A stretch of 64,000 nt of DNA from Chitinophagales bacterium (GTDB taxonomy: Bacteria; Bacteroidota; Bacteroidia; Chitinophagales; Chitinophagaceae). The notes under the pieces are model-generated. The model was not told the DNA's origin. It was given only the letters and a program-made list of their open reading frames with translations, and made no database searches. This document shows, piece after piece, positions 17,799 to 26,454 of this stretch. Location: positions 554,976 through 618,975 of the forward strand of contig JACJXP010000002.1 of the NCBI GenBank assembly GCA_020636575.1. Direction: 5' to 3'. Within the stretch, counting starts at the first letter, position 1; every line of letters begins with the position of its first letter. Made by a program: the position numbers and the translations under genes.

Positions 17799-18302
17799 AT
17801 GCTTTCGCTTTACGATAACAAATGGAAAGAACTGGAAGGGGGTTACCGGATTCCTTATGATGCATCCATAGCTTTAAGAAAATTAGAAACTTCATCCAAC
17901 AAACAGGAAATTGACTCTATTTTCTCAGAACTCTGGAATGAATTACATCACCAGGGAGATGTTGGAACAGCTTCTTATTATTCAGTTCCGCATTTGATAA
18001 GAATTGCCAAAGAAAAGAAACTACATGATTTTAATGCAATCGGATTAGTAACCACCATAGAAATTGAACGGCATTCTGATAATCCAAGTCTACCAGAAGA
18101 ATTGGAAACAGAATATTTACATGCTATTCAAAATGAACTTCCTGAAATTATAAGTCAAATGATGAACGAGTCATGGGATACCACTTTAACCACTGTCGTA
18201 TTAGCTGCATTAGCTGTTTCCAAAGGGCATATTGAATTAGCTAGTGCAATCATAAAAATGAAAGACACGGATACATTAAAGGAATTTTTAGAAAAATATT
18301 AG
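17799..18302 (+). CDS. hypothetical helical-repeat protein
   Basis: A 167-residue cytoplasmic protein with no signal or membrane segment. It is mostly helical, with segments resembling HEAT-like pairs (ASYYSVPHLIRIAKEKKLHDFNAIGLVTTIEIER; WDTTLTTVVLAALAVSKGHIELASAIIKM). Proteins of this appearance often belong to toxin-immunity families, but I cannot place it in a named one. It starts 9 bases after the Tat-exported oxidoreductase yet has more AT-rich codons, so it may be a later arrival. A dispersed repeat follows immediately. Confidence 0.65.
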   Translation: MLSLYDNKWKELEGGYRIPYDASIALRKLETSSNKQEIDSIFSELWNELHHQGDVGTASYYSVPHLIRIAKEKKLHDFNAIGLVTTIEIERHSDNPSLPEELETEYLHAIQNELPEIISQMMNESWDTTLTTVVLAALAVSKGHIELASAIIKMKDTDTLKEFLEKY

Positions 18303-18311
18303 CAGGCGGAG

Positions 18312-18400
18312 TCTTCGCTGTCCCTCCAGGCAGTATTCGTCTGGACGGGGGAACGCAATACAAACAGAAAGTAATTACAACCGGGGGTGGAAGAAGAAAA
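18312..18400. repeat. dispersed repeat family S, copy 1
   Basis: This begins TCTTCGCTGTCCCTCCAGGC and continues through TCGTCTGGACGGGGGAACGC to a purine-rich end. It matches the copy at 20924-21020. The core can form a hairpin between CCAG and CTGG. It fills most of the gap between the helical-repeat gene and the permease. Confidence 0.65.
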
Positions 18401-18438
18401 GGCCCAACCACTGCGTAAAAGAAAAAACATCTTAGGAT

Positions 18439-19752
18439 TTACCCAGCTATTTGCTTTCTTCTTACTGCTTTATTGATAAAATAATAAACGGTAAGGATGG
18501 CAAAGAAAATTGCCATTGCCCTGAACTCTTTTATGGTTACCTGCAATAACAGCCAGCCAATGACAATAATGGCAAGTATCGGAATGGTTAAACCGAAGGG
18601 AACTTTAAAACCTCCTTGCAGCTCATCATTTTTATTGAATCGTAACCTGATCATCGCTAAGACAACAGCGAGATAAATAATCAAGGAAGCAGAACTTACC
18701 AACGTAGCCAATTGCTCAAATCCACCGGTGGATGAAAAAATGATAGCGAATAAAGCATACACTATTATGGCCCAATAAGGTGATGCAAACCTGGGATGGA
18801 TCTTTCCTAAAAAGTCAGGCAACTGTTTATTCCGGGAAGCTGCAAAGATCAGTCTCGGTTCCAGCAGCATATCACCACTCAATAACCCGAATGCAGATAC
18901 GATGGTGGCCACAAGAATGATCGTCCCCCCTATCGGGCCAACCAGCCTTGTTGCTACCTCCGAGATCGGGGCCGTTTTGTTCAGGGCCAGTTCATTGCCC
19001 AATACTCCCTGTGCTACGAATTGAGTAAGCAGGTAGATGACCACTATACCTGCCACACCCAGCAATATTCCTCTTGGAATTGTTCTTTGCGGATTTTTTA
19101 TTTCACCACTCATATTCAAAGCAGTTTCTCCGCCAATGAATATAAAAAACAAAAGCAGGCAGGTATCTCCTATGCTTTGTATATCGGGCATGGATGATAT
19201 GGAAAGATTGGAAGGGGAAATAAAGAAAAAACCGATCATTACTAATAATAACAAGGGTGCCAGTTTCATTAAAGTGACTGCATTGTTGAACCGTGCCCCG
19301 CTTTTAACTCCCCGGATATTAATGAGGGCTAATATTCCAAATACAACAATAAAGAAAATGAGCCGGACGTAAAAAGCAGAAAATACAGGAAACCAGACAG
19401 CCAGCATGTCTGCCATTACATTGATGAGTGCAGCATCGCTAAGCAATGAATATGCAAACCAGAATAATGTATTGATCAAAAATCCCGGGAAAGGCCCAAA
19501 GGCTTTTTCAACATAAGCAGCTGAACCGCCCGAAACAGTTACTTTGCTTCCAACCTCAGCATAGCAAAGCATAATTAAAACGATCAGCAATCCGCAAATG
19601 AGATAAGCAATAAAAGCAAGGGAACCGAGATTTTGTGCTGCAACGGCGGGCAGAATAAAAATACCCCCGCCAATAATAATATTGACAGCATTTAAAGCAA
19701 GGCTGGTTGTTCCTATTTCCCGTTTGAGCGAAGCCTGATCTTGATCTTGCAT
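18439..19752 (-). CDS. APC-family amino acid permease
   Basis: A 437-residue transporter with about twelve transmembrane segments. The N-terminus (SLALNAVNIIIGGGIFILPAVAAQNLGSLAFIAYLICGLLI) holds the family's substrate-binding GGGIF-type break in helix 1. Later FIGGETALNMSGEIKNPQRTIPRGILLGV matches the conserved loop of APC carriers. The C-terminal region retains the VPFGLTIPILAI pattern. It imports or exchanges amino acids or polyamines at the inner membrane; the substrate cannot be read. It stands alone, divergent from the methyltransferase gene. Confidence 0.9.
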   Translation of the reverse strand: MQDQDQASLKREIGTTSLALNAVNIIIGGGIFILPAVAAQNLGSLAFIAYLICGLLIVLIMLCYAEVGSKVTVSGGSAAYVEKAFGPFPGFLINTLFWFAYSLLSDAALINVMADMLAVWFPVFSAFYVRLIFFIVVFGILALINIRGVKSGARFNNAVTLMKLAPLLLLVMIGFFFISPSNLSISSMPDIQSIGDTCLLLFFIFIGGETALNMSGEIKNPQRTIPRGILLGVAGIVVIYLLTQFVAQGVLGNELALNKTAPISEVATRLVGPIGGTIILVATIVSAFGLLSGDMLLEPRLIFAASRNKQLPDFLGKIHPRFASPYWAIIVYALFAIIFSSTGGFEQLATLVSSASLIIYLAVVLAMIRLRFNKNDELQGGFKVPFGLTIPILAIIVIGWLLLQVTIKEFRAMAIFFAILTVYYFINKAVRRKQIAG

Positions 19753-19900
19753 TCTTTAAATATACACTCAATCATCAGAATAAACAGCTTCCAGCTTCCA
19801 CTCAAGAAAACCGGCCAACCACACAAACCATCTTCTTTTCCCTTTTTGTCCGTTACATATTTGCACCGCAATTGATCATTAACCTCTTAAATCAAAAAAA

Positions 19901-20734
19901 ATGAATGCAACTGTTGAAACTATGAATCCCAACAAAGCCTTATGGGAAAAAGGCGATTTTACACAAATAGCTGAAACCATGCGGGAAAGCGGCGCTGAAC
20001 TGGTAGCCAAACTGGGAATTACCCCGGGTACAAAAATTTTAGAACTCGGCTGCGGCGATGGTACTACTGCCCTGCCCGAAGCACAACTGGGCGCTGATGT
20101 AATGGGTGTGGATATTGCCAGCAACCTGGTAGAAGCCGGAAATATGCGGGCACTTGCTGCAGGGCTTACCAACCTGAAGATACAGGAAGGTGATGCCTGT
20201 AACCTGGAAGGTATTGCTGATAATTCTTTTGATATGGTGATAAGCATTTTCGGGGCCATGTTTGCTCCCAAGCCTTATGATGTGGCTAAAGAAATGGTCC
20301 GTGTGGCTAAGCCGGGTGCTACCATTATTATGGGCAACTGGATACCAGGAGACCCTACCCTTGTAGCCCAGATCCTGAAGATATCTGCTGCCAACACACC
20401 GCCCCCACCGGCTGGTTTTGTTAGCCCGATGCTTTGGGGTGTGGAAGATGAAGTAACAAAACGTTTTGTTGAGGCTGGTGTTACTAAGGAAAATATTTCC
20501 TTCAGCAAGGAAACCTTCACTTTCAATGCTGCTTATTCTCCTACAGAGTATGTAGATGTGTTCAGAACCTATTATGGTCCTACCATGAATGCTTTTGCAG
20601 CTGCCGAGGATATTGGTAAAGCTGATGTTTTACAGGCTGAGCTGGTTGAATTGTTCAACAACCAGAACAAAGCAGCCACTAACGATACTACTTCTATTCC
20701 TGCTACTTTCCTTTTGGTGAAAGTAAAAGTGTAA
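19901..20734 (+). CDS. class I SAM-dependent methyltransferase
   Basis: A 277-residue Rossmann-fold methyltransferase. Motif I is KILELGCGDGTTALPEAQLGADVMGVDIA, the acidic end of beta-2 is VDIA, and motif II-III is QEGDACNLEGIADNSFDMVISIFGAMFAPKP followed by EMVRVAKPGATIIMGNW. The C-terminal cap is helical with AYSPTEYVDVFRTYYGPT. It resembles UbiE/Methyltransf_11 small-molecule enzymes; the substrate is unknown. The upstream gap holds a plausible promoter (a TTACATATTTGC box near 19855). Confidence 0.85.
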   Translation: MNATVETMNPNKALWEKGDFTQIAETMRESGAELVAKLGITPGTKILELGCGDGTTALPEAQLGADVMGVDIASNLVEAGNMRALAAGLTNLKIQEGDACNLEGIADNSFDMVISIFGAMFAPKPYDVAKEMVRVAKPGATIIMGNWIPGDPTLVAQILKISAANTPPPPAGFVSPMLWGVEDEVTKRFVEAGVTKENISFSKETFTFNAAYSPTEYVDVFRTYYGPTMNAFAAAEDIGKADVLQAELVELFNNQNKAATNDTTSIPATFLLVKVKV

Positions 20735-20788
20735 TAGACAGATGGTGATAAGAACAGGTGCAGGCCATTGGTCTGCACTTTTTTTATC

Positions 20789-20914
20789 TCCACCCCTTAC
20801 CAGTTACAGGTTTTTGGCTGAAGTACTTCCCCCGCCTGCGGGGATATAATGCAGGTTGATTATTGTTGGCCGTAGAATACAACTCAAACAAATTTCTTCA
20901 AAAGAATGCTCAGC
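20789..20914. repeat. dispersed repeat family R, copy 1
   Basis: About 125 bases beginning CCACCCCTTACCAGTTACAG and running through a GC palindrome (CCCCCGCCTGCGGGG), GATATAATGCAG, a TTGTTGGCCGTA block and ACAAATTTCTTC. Two further copies lie at 21531-21650 and 21747-21870. No ORF is supported inside. Confidence 0.75.
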
Positions 20915-20923
20915 ATAACAGGC

Positions 20924-21020
20924 TCTTCGCTGTCCCTCCAGACAGTAATCGTCTGGACGGGGGAACGCAATGCGATTCAAGTATAACTACAACCAGGGGG
21001 TGGAAAGAAAGGAAAGCACA
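20924..21020. repeat. dispersed repeat family S, copy 2
   Basis: This matches 18312-18400: TCTTCGCTGTCCCTCCAGAC, TCGTCTGGACGGGGGAACGC, then ACTACAACCAGGGGGTGGAA. CCAGAC and GTCTGG form a 6-bp hairpin. It follows R copy 1 directly; a perfect palindrome CCCCCGC-CT-GCGGGGG lies just beyond at 21063-21078. Confidence 0.7.
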
Positions 21021-21106
21021 TATCCACCCCAACTTGTTACACTCTAAACGATGAAGATCCGGCCCCCGCCTGCGGGGGACATGTACCTGTCTAATTGTTG
21101 TAGATT

Positions 21107-21499
21107 TTATTTCTGTGAAGAAACTTTCTTTTCGATCCAATCCTCTATGGAATTGGATACTGCATCAATATGATTTAACACATCATCATCAGTAAAACGA
21201 AGCACCGTAAACCCAGCCTCCTCCAAAGCCTTTTGTTTGATTTCATCTTTTACTGCTACTTCTTCACTTTGATGTGTAATGCCATCCACTTCGATCACCA
21301 GCATTAATTCTTTACACATAAAATCAGCAATATATTTCAATACCGGTCGCTGCCGACGAAATTGATAGCCCTTCATAGTCCCTGCTCTTAACACATACTT
21401 CCAAAGGCAAGCTTCCGCTTTGGTCATTTCCTTACGCAACTTATTGGCATAAGGCTGCAGATGTTTATTATAGTGAAGATTGTTGTGTTTACCGGGCAT
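21107..21499 (-). CDS. DUF559 (Vsr-like endonuclease fold) protein
   Basis: A 130-residue protein of the DUF559 family, related to the very-short-patch-repair nuclease fold. It shows NKLRKEMTKAEACLWKYVLRAGTMKGYQFRRQRPV, then YIADFMCKELMLVIEVDGITH, where Asp and Glu-Val-Asp-Gly supply putative metal ligands, and GFTVLRFTDDDVLNHID near the end. Such genes are frequent in Bacteroidota accessory DNA, often isolated, and their biological role is unknown. Here it is the only gene inside a 1.1-kb block of dispersed repeats, which makes it a candidate passenger or mobility-associated gene. Confidence 0.85.
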   Translation of the reverse strand: MPGKHNNLHYNKHLQPYANKLRKEMTKAEACLWKYVLRAGTMKGYQFRRQRPVLKYIADFMCKELMLVIEVDGITHQSEEVAVKDEIKQKALEEAGFTVLRFTDDDVLNHIDAVSNSIEDWIEKKVSSQK

Positions 21500-21530
21500 A
21501 GATTGAAATTACAAATATGTGGTGTTTTAT

Positions 21531-21650
21531 CCCCCCTACCAGTTACAGGTTTTTAGCTATTGTACTTCCCCGCCTGATGGGGATATAATGCAGCCTGATT
21601 ATTGTTGGCCGTAAAAAATGGTCTCAAAAGTTTCTCCAAAGGGATTTTAC
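21531..21650. repeat. dispersed repeat family R, copy 2
   Basis: A diverged copy of 20789-20914: CCCCCCTACCAGTTACAGG, CCCCGCCTGATGGGGATATA, ATTGTTGGCCGTA. The palindrome carries a substitution. It ends in an unrelated-looking S-like segment (about 21668-21735) that contains GTTTCATTCCGGGGTGGAATG. Confidence 0.7.
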
Positions 21651-21746
21651 ATAAAGCAAGATGTTCGGTATCCCCCGCTGGCGGGGGCCGACTGATGGAT
21701 CTAATTACAGTTTCATTCCGGGGTGGAATGAATGCAAATTGATTCT

Positions 21747-21870
21747 CCACCCCCTACCAGTTACAGGTTTTTGGCTGAAGTACTTCCCCCGCCTGCGGGG
21801 GATATAATGCAGCCTGATTTTCGCAGGTCGTAAATACAGTACAAACAAATTTCTTCTGAAGAATACTCAC
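21747..21870. repeat. dispersed repeat family R, copy 3
   Basis: Very close to R copy 1: CACCCCCTACCAGTTACAGG, GGCTGAAGTACTTCCCCCGC and ACAAACAAATTTCTTC are all shared, as is the GC palindrome. The remaining bases to 21966 contain no ORF and probably the promoter of the next gene. Confidence 0.75.
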
Positions 21871-21966
21871 TAATATCATTAAAAACATCGTTTCAACTGC
21901 ATAAGTTCTTCTTTACAGAACGAGGTTTTTAAGAATAAATAAATAATTTACCTTCAAAATGCTGCG

Positions 21967-23334
21967 ATGAAAAAAAACAGATCTGATTCAAGAAGGAATT
22001 TTATTAAAAAAATGGCTGTCTCTGCAGCAGCTGTCGCAACAGGAGGAAATGTGATGGCAAAAGAAAATAAAACTGTTCATTATAAGCTAAAGAACAAAAG
22101 ACCTGCTGACATTAATGATAATATCAATATTGCATTGATCGGCTCCGGTGGTATGGGTGTGCAGGATGCCATTACAGCGCTTTCTACCCCCGGAGTTAAA
22201 ATGGTTGCAGCCTGCGACCTGTATGACGGCCGGTTAAAAGAAGCAAAGGACAGGTGGGGAAAGGACCTGTTCACCACACGCCACTATAAAGAAGTGCTGA
22301 TGCGCAAAGATGTGGATGCAGTGATTGTAGCCACTCCTGATCACTGGCATCAGCAGATCTCTGTCGATGCGATGAAAGCAGGCAAACATGTGTATTGCGA
22401 AAAGCCAATGGTGCATTCAATAACTGAAGGACCTGCTGTGATACAGGCTCAAAAAGAAACCGGTAAAATTTTCCAGGTAGGAAGCCAGGGGGTTTCTTCT
22501 TTGGGTAATGAAAAAGCAAAAGAATTATTGAAAGAGGGTGCCATCGGCGCATTGAATTATGCTGAAGGTTTTTGGGCCCGCCACTCCCCTGTTGGCGCCT
22601 GGCAATATCCGATTCCCGAAGATGCCTCACCGGAGACAGTGGATTGGGAAACCTATATCAGTAATACCACCAAAAGACCTTTTGATGCAATGCGGTTTTT
22701 CAGGTGGAGAAACTACCTCGATTACGGTACGGGCATGTCAGGCGATCTTTTTGTTCATCTTTTTTCCAGCTTACATTTCATCACTAATTCATACGGTCCT
22801 GATAAAGTTTATTCATCCGGTGGTCTGCGCTATTGGAAAGATGGTCGTGAAGTGCCGGATGTATTGCTGGGCACATTTGATTACCCCGAATCAAAAATGC
22901 ATCCTGCCTTTAATCTTTCCTTACGATGCAATTTTGTGGATGGCACCAGTGGCACTACTTATTTAAAATTGGTGGGTAGTGAAGGCTCAATGGATGTTAC
23001 CTGGGACAGTGTTGTGTTGAAAAGAAATAAAGAAACAGCTTCTGATGATCCGTTTTTTATTGAGCAAATGAAAAAGGCCGGTAAGCCACTGGGTGACCGT
23101 AAAAGGATCTTACCTCCCGAAGAAATAAAATTTGAAGCTGAAAAAAATTATAAGGGTGGCCCTTATGATCATTTTGTCAATTTTTTTACTGCTATAAGAA
23201 ATGGTGGTCAGGTGGTGGAAGATGCAATATTTGGATACAGGGCCGCAGCTCCTGCGCTATTATGTATCGACAGTTATAATAACGATATGGCTATTTCATG
23301 GAATCCTGAAAAAATGCAACTGATAAAAAAATAA
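21967..23334 (+). CDS. Tat-exported Gfo/Idh/MocA-family oxidoreductase
   Basis: A 455-residue protein. A twin-arginine signal (SRRNFIKKMAVSAAAVATGGNVMA) precedes a Rossmann domain (INIALIGSGGMGVQDAITAL) and the family signature VYCEKPMVHSITEG with the conserved Glu-Lys-Pro. The C-terminal alpha/beta domain contains FRWRNYLDYGTGMSGDLFVHLFSSLHF. These NAD(P)-dependent enzymes oxidise or reduce sugars and cyclitols; the Tat-exported subgroup probably keeps a tightly bound cofactor. A DUF1080 lipoprotein follows after 10 bases, a pairing known from periplasmic 3-keto-glycoside pathways. That functional link is inferred from context. Confidence 0.9.
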   Translation: MKKNRSDSRRNFIKKMAVSAAAVATGGNVMAKENKTVHYKLKNKRPADINDNINIALIGSGGMGVQDAITALSTPGVKMVAACDLYDGRLKEAKDRWGKDLFTTRHYKEVLMRKDVDAVIVATPDHWHQQISVDAMKAGKHVYCEKPMVHSITEGPAVIQAQKETGKIFQVGSQGVSSLGNEKAKELLKEGAIGALNYAEGFWARHSPVGAWQYPIPEDASPETVDWETYISNTTKRPFDAMRFFRWRNYLDYGTGMSGDLFVHLFSSLHFITNSYGPDKVYSSGGLRYWKDGREVPDVLLGTFDYPESKMHPAFNLSLRCNFVDGTSGTTYLKLVGSEGSMDVTWDSVVLKRNKETASDDPFFIEQMKKAGKPLGDRKRILPPEEIKFEAEKNYKGGPYDHFVNFFTAIRNGGQVVEDAIFGYRAAAPALLCIDSYNNDMAISWNPEKMQLIKK

Positions 23335-23344
23335 ACTCCCGGCT

Positions 23345-24067
23345 ATGAGAAATAAATTCATTGTACCTGCTTTTTTAATGATCGCATTGGGTATCTGTTC
23401 CTGCAACAATTCAGATGAAGCCAAAACAACTTCCGCTGATACTGACGCAAAGCAACCGATAAGTCTTTTTGATGGCAAAACATTTAGTGGCTGGCATGGA
23501 TTCAACAAAACAGGTGAGATACCAAACTGGGCTATTGAGGATGGTGCCATGGTTTGCCTGGGTGCAGCCAGTGATGCACATGGAGGTGATATTGTTACGG
23601 ACCAGGACTTTGAGAATTTTGAACTGAGCTGGGATTGGAAAGTTACCGAAGGTGCTAATAGCGGTGTGATGTATCATGTAATTGAAGATGCAAAATACCA
23701 GGCCCCGTATGAAAATGGCCCGGAATACCAGGTAATAGATGATATCGGTTTCCCCGGAAAATTAGAAGAGTGGCAAAAGGCCGGAGCAGATTATGCCATG
23801 TATGTACCGAATGATAAAAAGAAACTAAACCCTGTTGGGGAATGGAATAGCAGTAAGATAGTTTTTAATAACGGGCATGTGGAACATTGGCTGAACGGTG
23901 AAAAGATCCTCGAATTCCAGGCATGGAATGATGAATGGACAAAAAAGAAAAATGAAGGCAAGTGGAAAGATTATCCGGATTATGGTACAGCCAAAAAAGG
24001 AAAAATAGCATTACAGGATCATGGCAATAAAGTGTACTATAAAAATATTACGATCCTTCCTTTATAA
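23345..24067 (+). CDS. DUF1080 (3-keto-disaccharide hydrolase-like) lipoprotein
   Basis: A 240-residue protein with a lipoprotein signal (FIVPAFLMIALGICSC, Cys about residue 20) and a DUF1080 jelly-roll domain. It shows ISLFDGKTFSGWHGF, the FELSWDWKVTEGANSGVMYHV core and the C-terminal KGKIALQDHGNKVYYKNITILPL. Some members hydrolyse 3-keto-glycosides, others are structural relatives of concanavalin-like lectins. It is co-oriented and probably co-transcribed with the upstream Gfo/Idh/MocA enzyme, which could make the keto-sugar. Confidence 0.9.
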   Translation: MRNKFIVPAFLMIALGICSCNNSDEAKTTSADTDAKQPISLFDGKTFSGWHGFNKTGEIPNWAIEDGAMVCLGAASDAHGGDIVTDQDFENFELSWDWKVTEGANSGVMYHVIEDAKYQAPYENGPEYQVIDDIGFPGKLEEWQKAGADYAMYVPNDKKKLNPVGEWNSSKIVFNNGHVEHWLNGEKILEFQAWNDEWTKKKNEGKWKDYPDYGTAKKGKIALQDHGNKVYYKNITILPL

Positions 24068-24146
24068 CATGTGGCATCAGGATACTTACTCTGACTTCGG
24101 TAAGTATGGTGCAAACCGATCTTCCGGAAAATCAGAAAGTTTTACA

Positions 24147-24848
24147 TCAATAGAACCAGGCAGCATATTTTTTGGCAAAGGTCTGCCAGAAATCAGTATC
24201 CCTTAACTGCCATAATACTGCTCCAATTAAAAAAACGATGAAGATGAAAAGGAATGGCTTGTAGTTTTTCTTTTTATATATATCATAACCCAGCAAAAAG
24301 CCGACAATGACCAGATCGATGATATCTGTTGTGGTCAGGGCAGCCCCGAACTCAACTCCAAATGTATTGGCAAGCCCCCGGGCCACTCCCGGTCCGATAC
24401 CTATGATACCGGTAGCGATCATATACCGCATATGTGTGTCAGGCTTTTTTCTATAATAAATAGCCAATATACTGAAGAGGGCAAATGATATAAGGCCTCT
24501 TATATCCAGCGCCATAAAAGTATGGTTGAGCTGGTCGGGTATATTACCCAAACCCCGCCAGTAACCTCCCCTTCCTACAAGGAACATAGATACAATAATG
24601 GCCGGGGCCAATACAAAAGCTACTTTCCCGATCTTACGATGAATATTCGCTTTTCCATAATGGATCAGCAAGGGCTGTATGATCAGCAATAGCATCCACG
24701 ACATCAGCAACATTCCATGAATATGAATTGTTGGTGTTGAGTCCTTAAAATGTGGGAACTGGCTGGTGTAGGGTTTAAAAAATCCCCATTGTACGCCGAC
24801 CAGTATCAGAAAAATGAAGATGGCTGTGTTGCGGTATGTCTTTACCAT
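24147..24848 (-). CDS. hypothetical multi-pass membrane protein (DUF2306-like)
   Basis: A protein of about 233 residues from the ATG at 24848; an upstream in-frame ATG would add 33 polar residues not followed by a signal. It has about seven transmembrane helices. TPTIHIHGMLLMSWMLLLIIQPLLIHYGKANIHRKIGKVAF resembles haem- or metal-binding membrane families with spaced histidines (four His within about 35 residues). DTHMRYMIATGIIGIGPGVARG follows. The function is unknown. The gene is isolated and divergent from the SRPBCC/ArsR run. Confidence 0.75.
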   Translation of the reverse strand: MVKTYRNTAIFIFLILVGVQWGFFKPYTSQFPHFKDSTPTIHIHGMLLMSWMLLLIIQPLLIHYGKANIHRKIGKVAFVLAPAIIVSMFLVGRGGYWRGLGNIPDQLNHTFMALDIRGLISFALFSILAIYYRKKPDTHMRYMIATGIIGIGPGVARGLANTFGVEFGAALTTTDIIDLVIVGFLLGYDIYKKKNYKPFLFIFIVFLIGAVLWQLRDTDFWQTFAKKYAAWFY

Positions 24849-25008
24849 GGTGGTTGGTTGTGGCAACTGAAGATATGCAAAAGGAACAAATATTTGTTTT
24901 CGCATTTGGCCCCTTTGATTGTCATAATCACACTCCAATAACTCCATGATTGATAACGAGATTTGTGAATTCTATTCAACCAAAAAATAATACGATCAAA
25001 AATAAATT

Positions 25009-25043
25009 TTGCGAAACCGAATAGTTGCATATATATTTGCAAC
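25009..25043 (+). promoter_or_regulatory. candidate promoter and ArsR-type operator before the SRPBCC run
   Basis: TTG at 25009-25011 and TATATTTG at 25032-25039 match the Bacteroidota -33/-7 promoter pattern (TTG, then TAnnTTTG about 20 bases later). An inverted repeat GTTGCA (25024-25029) / TGCAAC (25038-25043) overlaps the -7 box, a position that would allow repression. An ArsR regulator is encoded 1.1 kb downstream in the same run. The regulator-site pairing is inference. Confidence 0.5.
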
Positions 25044-25090
25044 CAAACAGTTTCCTATTAGAAACTACCTGTTCCCAAAAACCATTTAGC

Positions 25091-25576
25091 ATGTCAATCA
25101 ATAAAACTCAGATTATAGCCAATGAAGGGCAGCATGACTTTAAGATCATTCGGGAGTTTTCAGCGTCAAAGGAAAATGTATTCCGGGCATTCGCTGAGCC
25201 TGATTTATTGAATCAATGGTTTATGCCGGAAGAAATGTGTATGAAAATTGAAATAATGGAGTGCAGAACAGGAGGTTCATTTTACCACACACATATACAC
25301 TCAAATGGTATGAAGTTCGGGTTTCGTGGTGTATATCACGAAGTAGATGCTCCGATTCGAATTATAAAAACATCAGAGTTTGTTGGCCTTTCTCAAAAAG
25401 TGCAGCCTGTGTTAGAGACAACTACTTTTGAAACATCAGAAACAGGAAATACGAAAGTTACTGTTCATACGATTTGCCCTTCGGCTGAATACAGGGACGC
25501 CATGATACAAAATGGCATGGAACAACATCTGCAGAACAGTTATCAATTACTAGATAAGGTTTTAAACAAATTATAA
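25091..25576 (+). CDS. SRPBCC/AHSA1-domain protein 1
   Basis: A 161-residue START-like protein (activator of Hsp90 ATPase homologue type). It has DFKIIREFSASKENVFRAFAEPDLLNQWFMPEEM, the GGSFYHTH strand, and the C-terminal helix GMEQHLQNSYQLLDKVLNKL. The fold makes a hydrophobic pocket for small ligands. The ATG at 25091 is used because the upstream in-frame ATG lies before the predicted promoter. It heads a run of SRPBCC, VOC and ArsR genes. Sequence is more diverged from the three downstream SRPBCC copies than those are from one another. Confidence 0.82.
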   Translation: MSINKTQIIANEGQHDFKIIREFSASKENVFRAFAEPDLLNQWFMPEEMCMKIEIMECRTGGSFYHTHIHSNGMKFGFRGVYHEVDAPIRIIKTSEFVGLSQKVQPVLETTTFETSETGNTKVTVHTICPSAEYRDAMIQNGMEQHLQNSYQLLDKVLNKL

Positions 25577-25593
25577 GTATTTCAAACAGTTTT

Positions 25594-26109
25594 ATGAAGA
25601 GAGCTTATTTGTCAGTGATAATTGGAGTACTTACGATCAGTGGTTGTTTATCCAAAATTCCGGATAAAAAGAATTTGAACAATCAAAAAAATGATATTAA
25701 AATGACAACTCTCACCACTTATCTTTTATTAGATGGGAATTGCAAACAAGCAATGGAGTTCTATAAATCTGTTTTTGGCGGAGAACTTACCACAACAGAA
25801 GTAGGAGAATCGCCTATGAAAAACTATTTCCCGGAAGCATTGCAAAACAGAGTTGTAAATGCAAGGCTTGTGAGTTCTGCAGTGGATATCTCTGCTTCCG
25901 ATTGGCTTCGCCCAACCGAAACCCGTATTCAGGGTAATACTGTTTGTCTTTATTTAAGCGGTGGTACAGCAGAAGAATTAAAAACTCTTTATAATAAACT
26001 ATCCGACGGAGCAAATATTACGGACCCTTTAATGGAACAGCCGTTTGGAATTTACGGTGCTTTGAATGACAAATTTGGAGTTCGCTGGATGTTTCAGGCA
26101 AACAAATAA
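25594..26109 (+). CDS. VOC-fold (PhnB/glyoxalase-like) protein with lipoprotein-like N-terminus
   Basis: A 171-residue ORF. From residue 37 (MTTLTTYLLLDGNCKQAMEFYKSVFGGEL) it is a typical PhnB-type vicinal-oxygen-chelate domain, ending GIYGALNDKFGVRWMFQANK. The first 36 residues form a signal with lipobox-like VLTISGC, which is uncommon for this family. A start at 25702 would give the ordinary cytoplasmic protein. Both starts remain possible; the long form has a good hydrophobic core and a spaced purine-rich stretch upstream. It lies between the first SRPBCC gene and arsR. Confidence 0.75.
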   Translation: MKRAYLSVIIGVLTISGCLSKIPDKKNLNNQKNDIKMTTLTTYLLLDGNCKQAMEFYKSVFGGELTTTEVGESPMKNYFPEALQNRVVNARLVSSAVDISASDWLRPTETRIQGNTVCLYLSGGTAEELKTLYNKLSDGANITDPLMEQPFGIYGALNDKFGVRWMFQANK

Positions 26110-26133
26110 TCATAAACCAATTCTTTAAATACT

Positions 26134-26454
26134 ATGAGGCGAGATGTTTTCCAGGCAATAGCAGACCCGACCAGAAGAGCCATCATTACCTTAATTGCCA
26201 TGCAGGCCATGACGCCTAATGCCATTGCAGAAAATTTTCACACTACCCGACAAGCCATTTCCAAACACTTACGGATTCTCACCGAATGCGAAGTAGTGAA
26301 ACAAGAACAAAGAGGTCGGGAAATTTATTACCAGCTTGAAGTCAAAAAACTCAAAGAAATGGATAAATGGATAGAGCAATTCAGAAAGATCTGGGAAGAC
26401 AGGTTTAACCAGTTAGACAATGTATTATCAACCATGAAAAAAAAGAAAAAATGA
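26134..26454 (+). CDS. ArsR-family winged-helix transcriptional regulator
   Basis: A 106-residue protein with the ArsR helix-turn-helix: [65 protein letters not shown]. There is no cysteine cluster for metal sensing, so it belongs with the ArsR regulators that accompany SRPBCC proteins rather than with arsenic sensors. The C-terminus ends in a Lys-rich tail. Its stop overlaps the next SRPBCC start (ATGA), so translation is coupled. The likely operator is the inverted repeat at 25024-25043. Confidence 0.88.
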   Translation: MRRDVFQAIADPTRRAIITLIAMQAMTPNAIAENFHTTRQAISKHLRILTECEVVKQEQRGREIYYQLEVKKLKEMDKWIEQFRKIWEDRFNQLDNVLSTMKKKKK

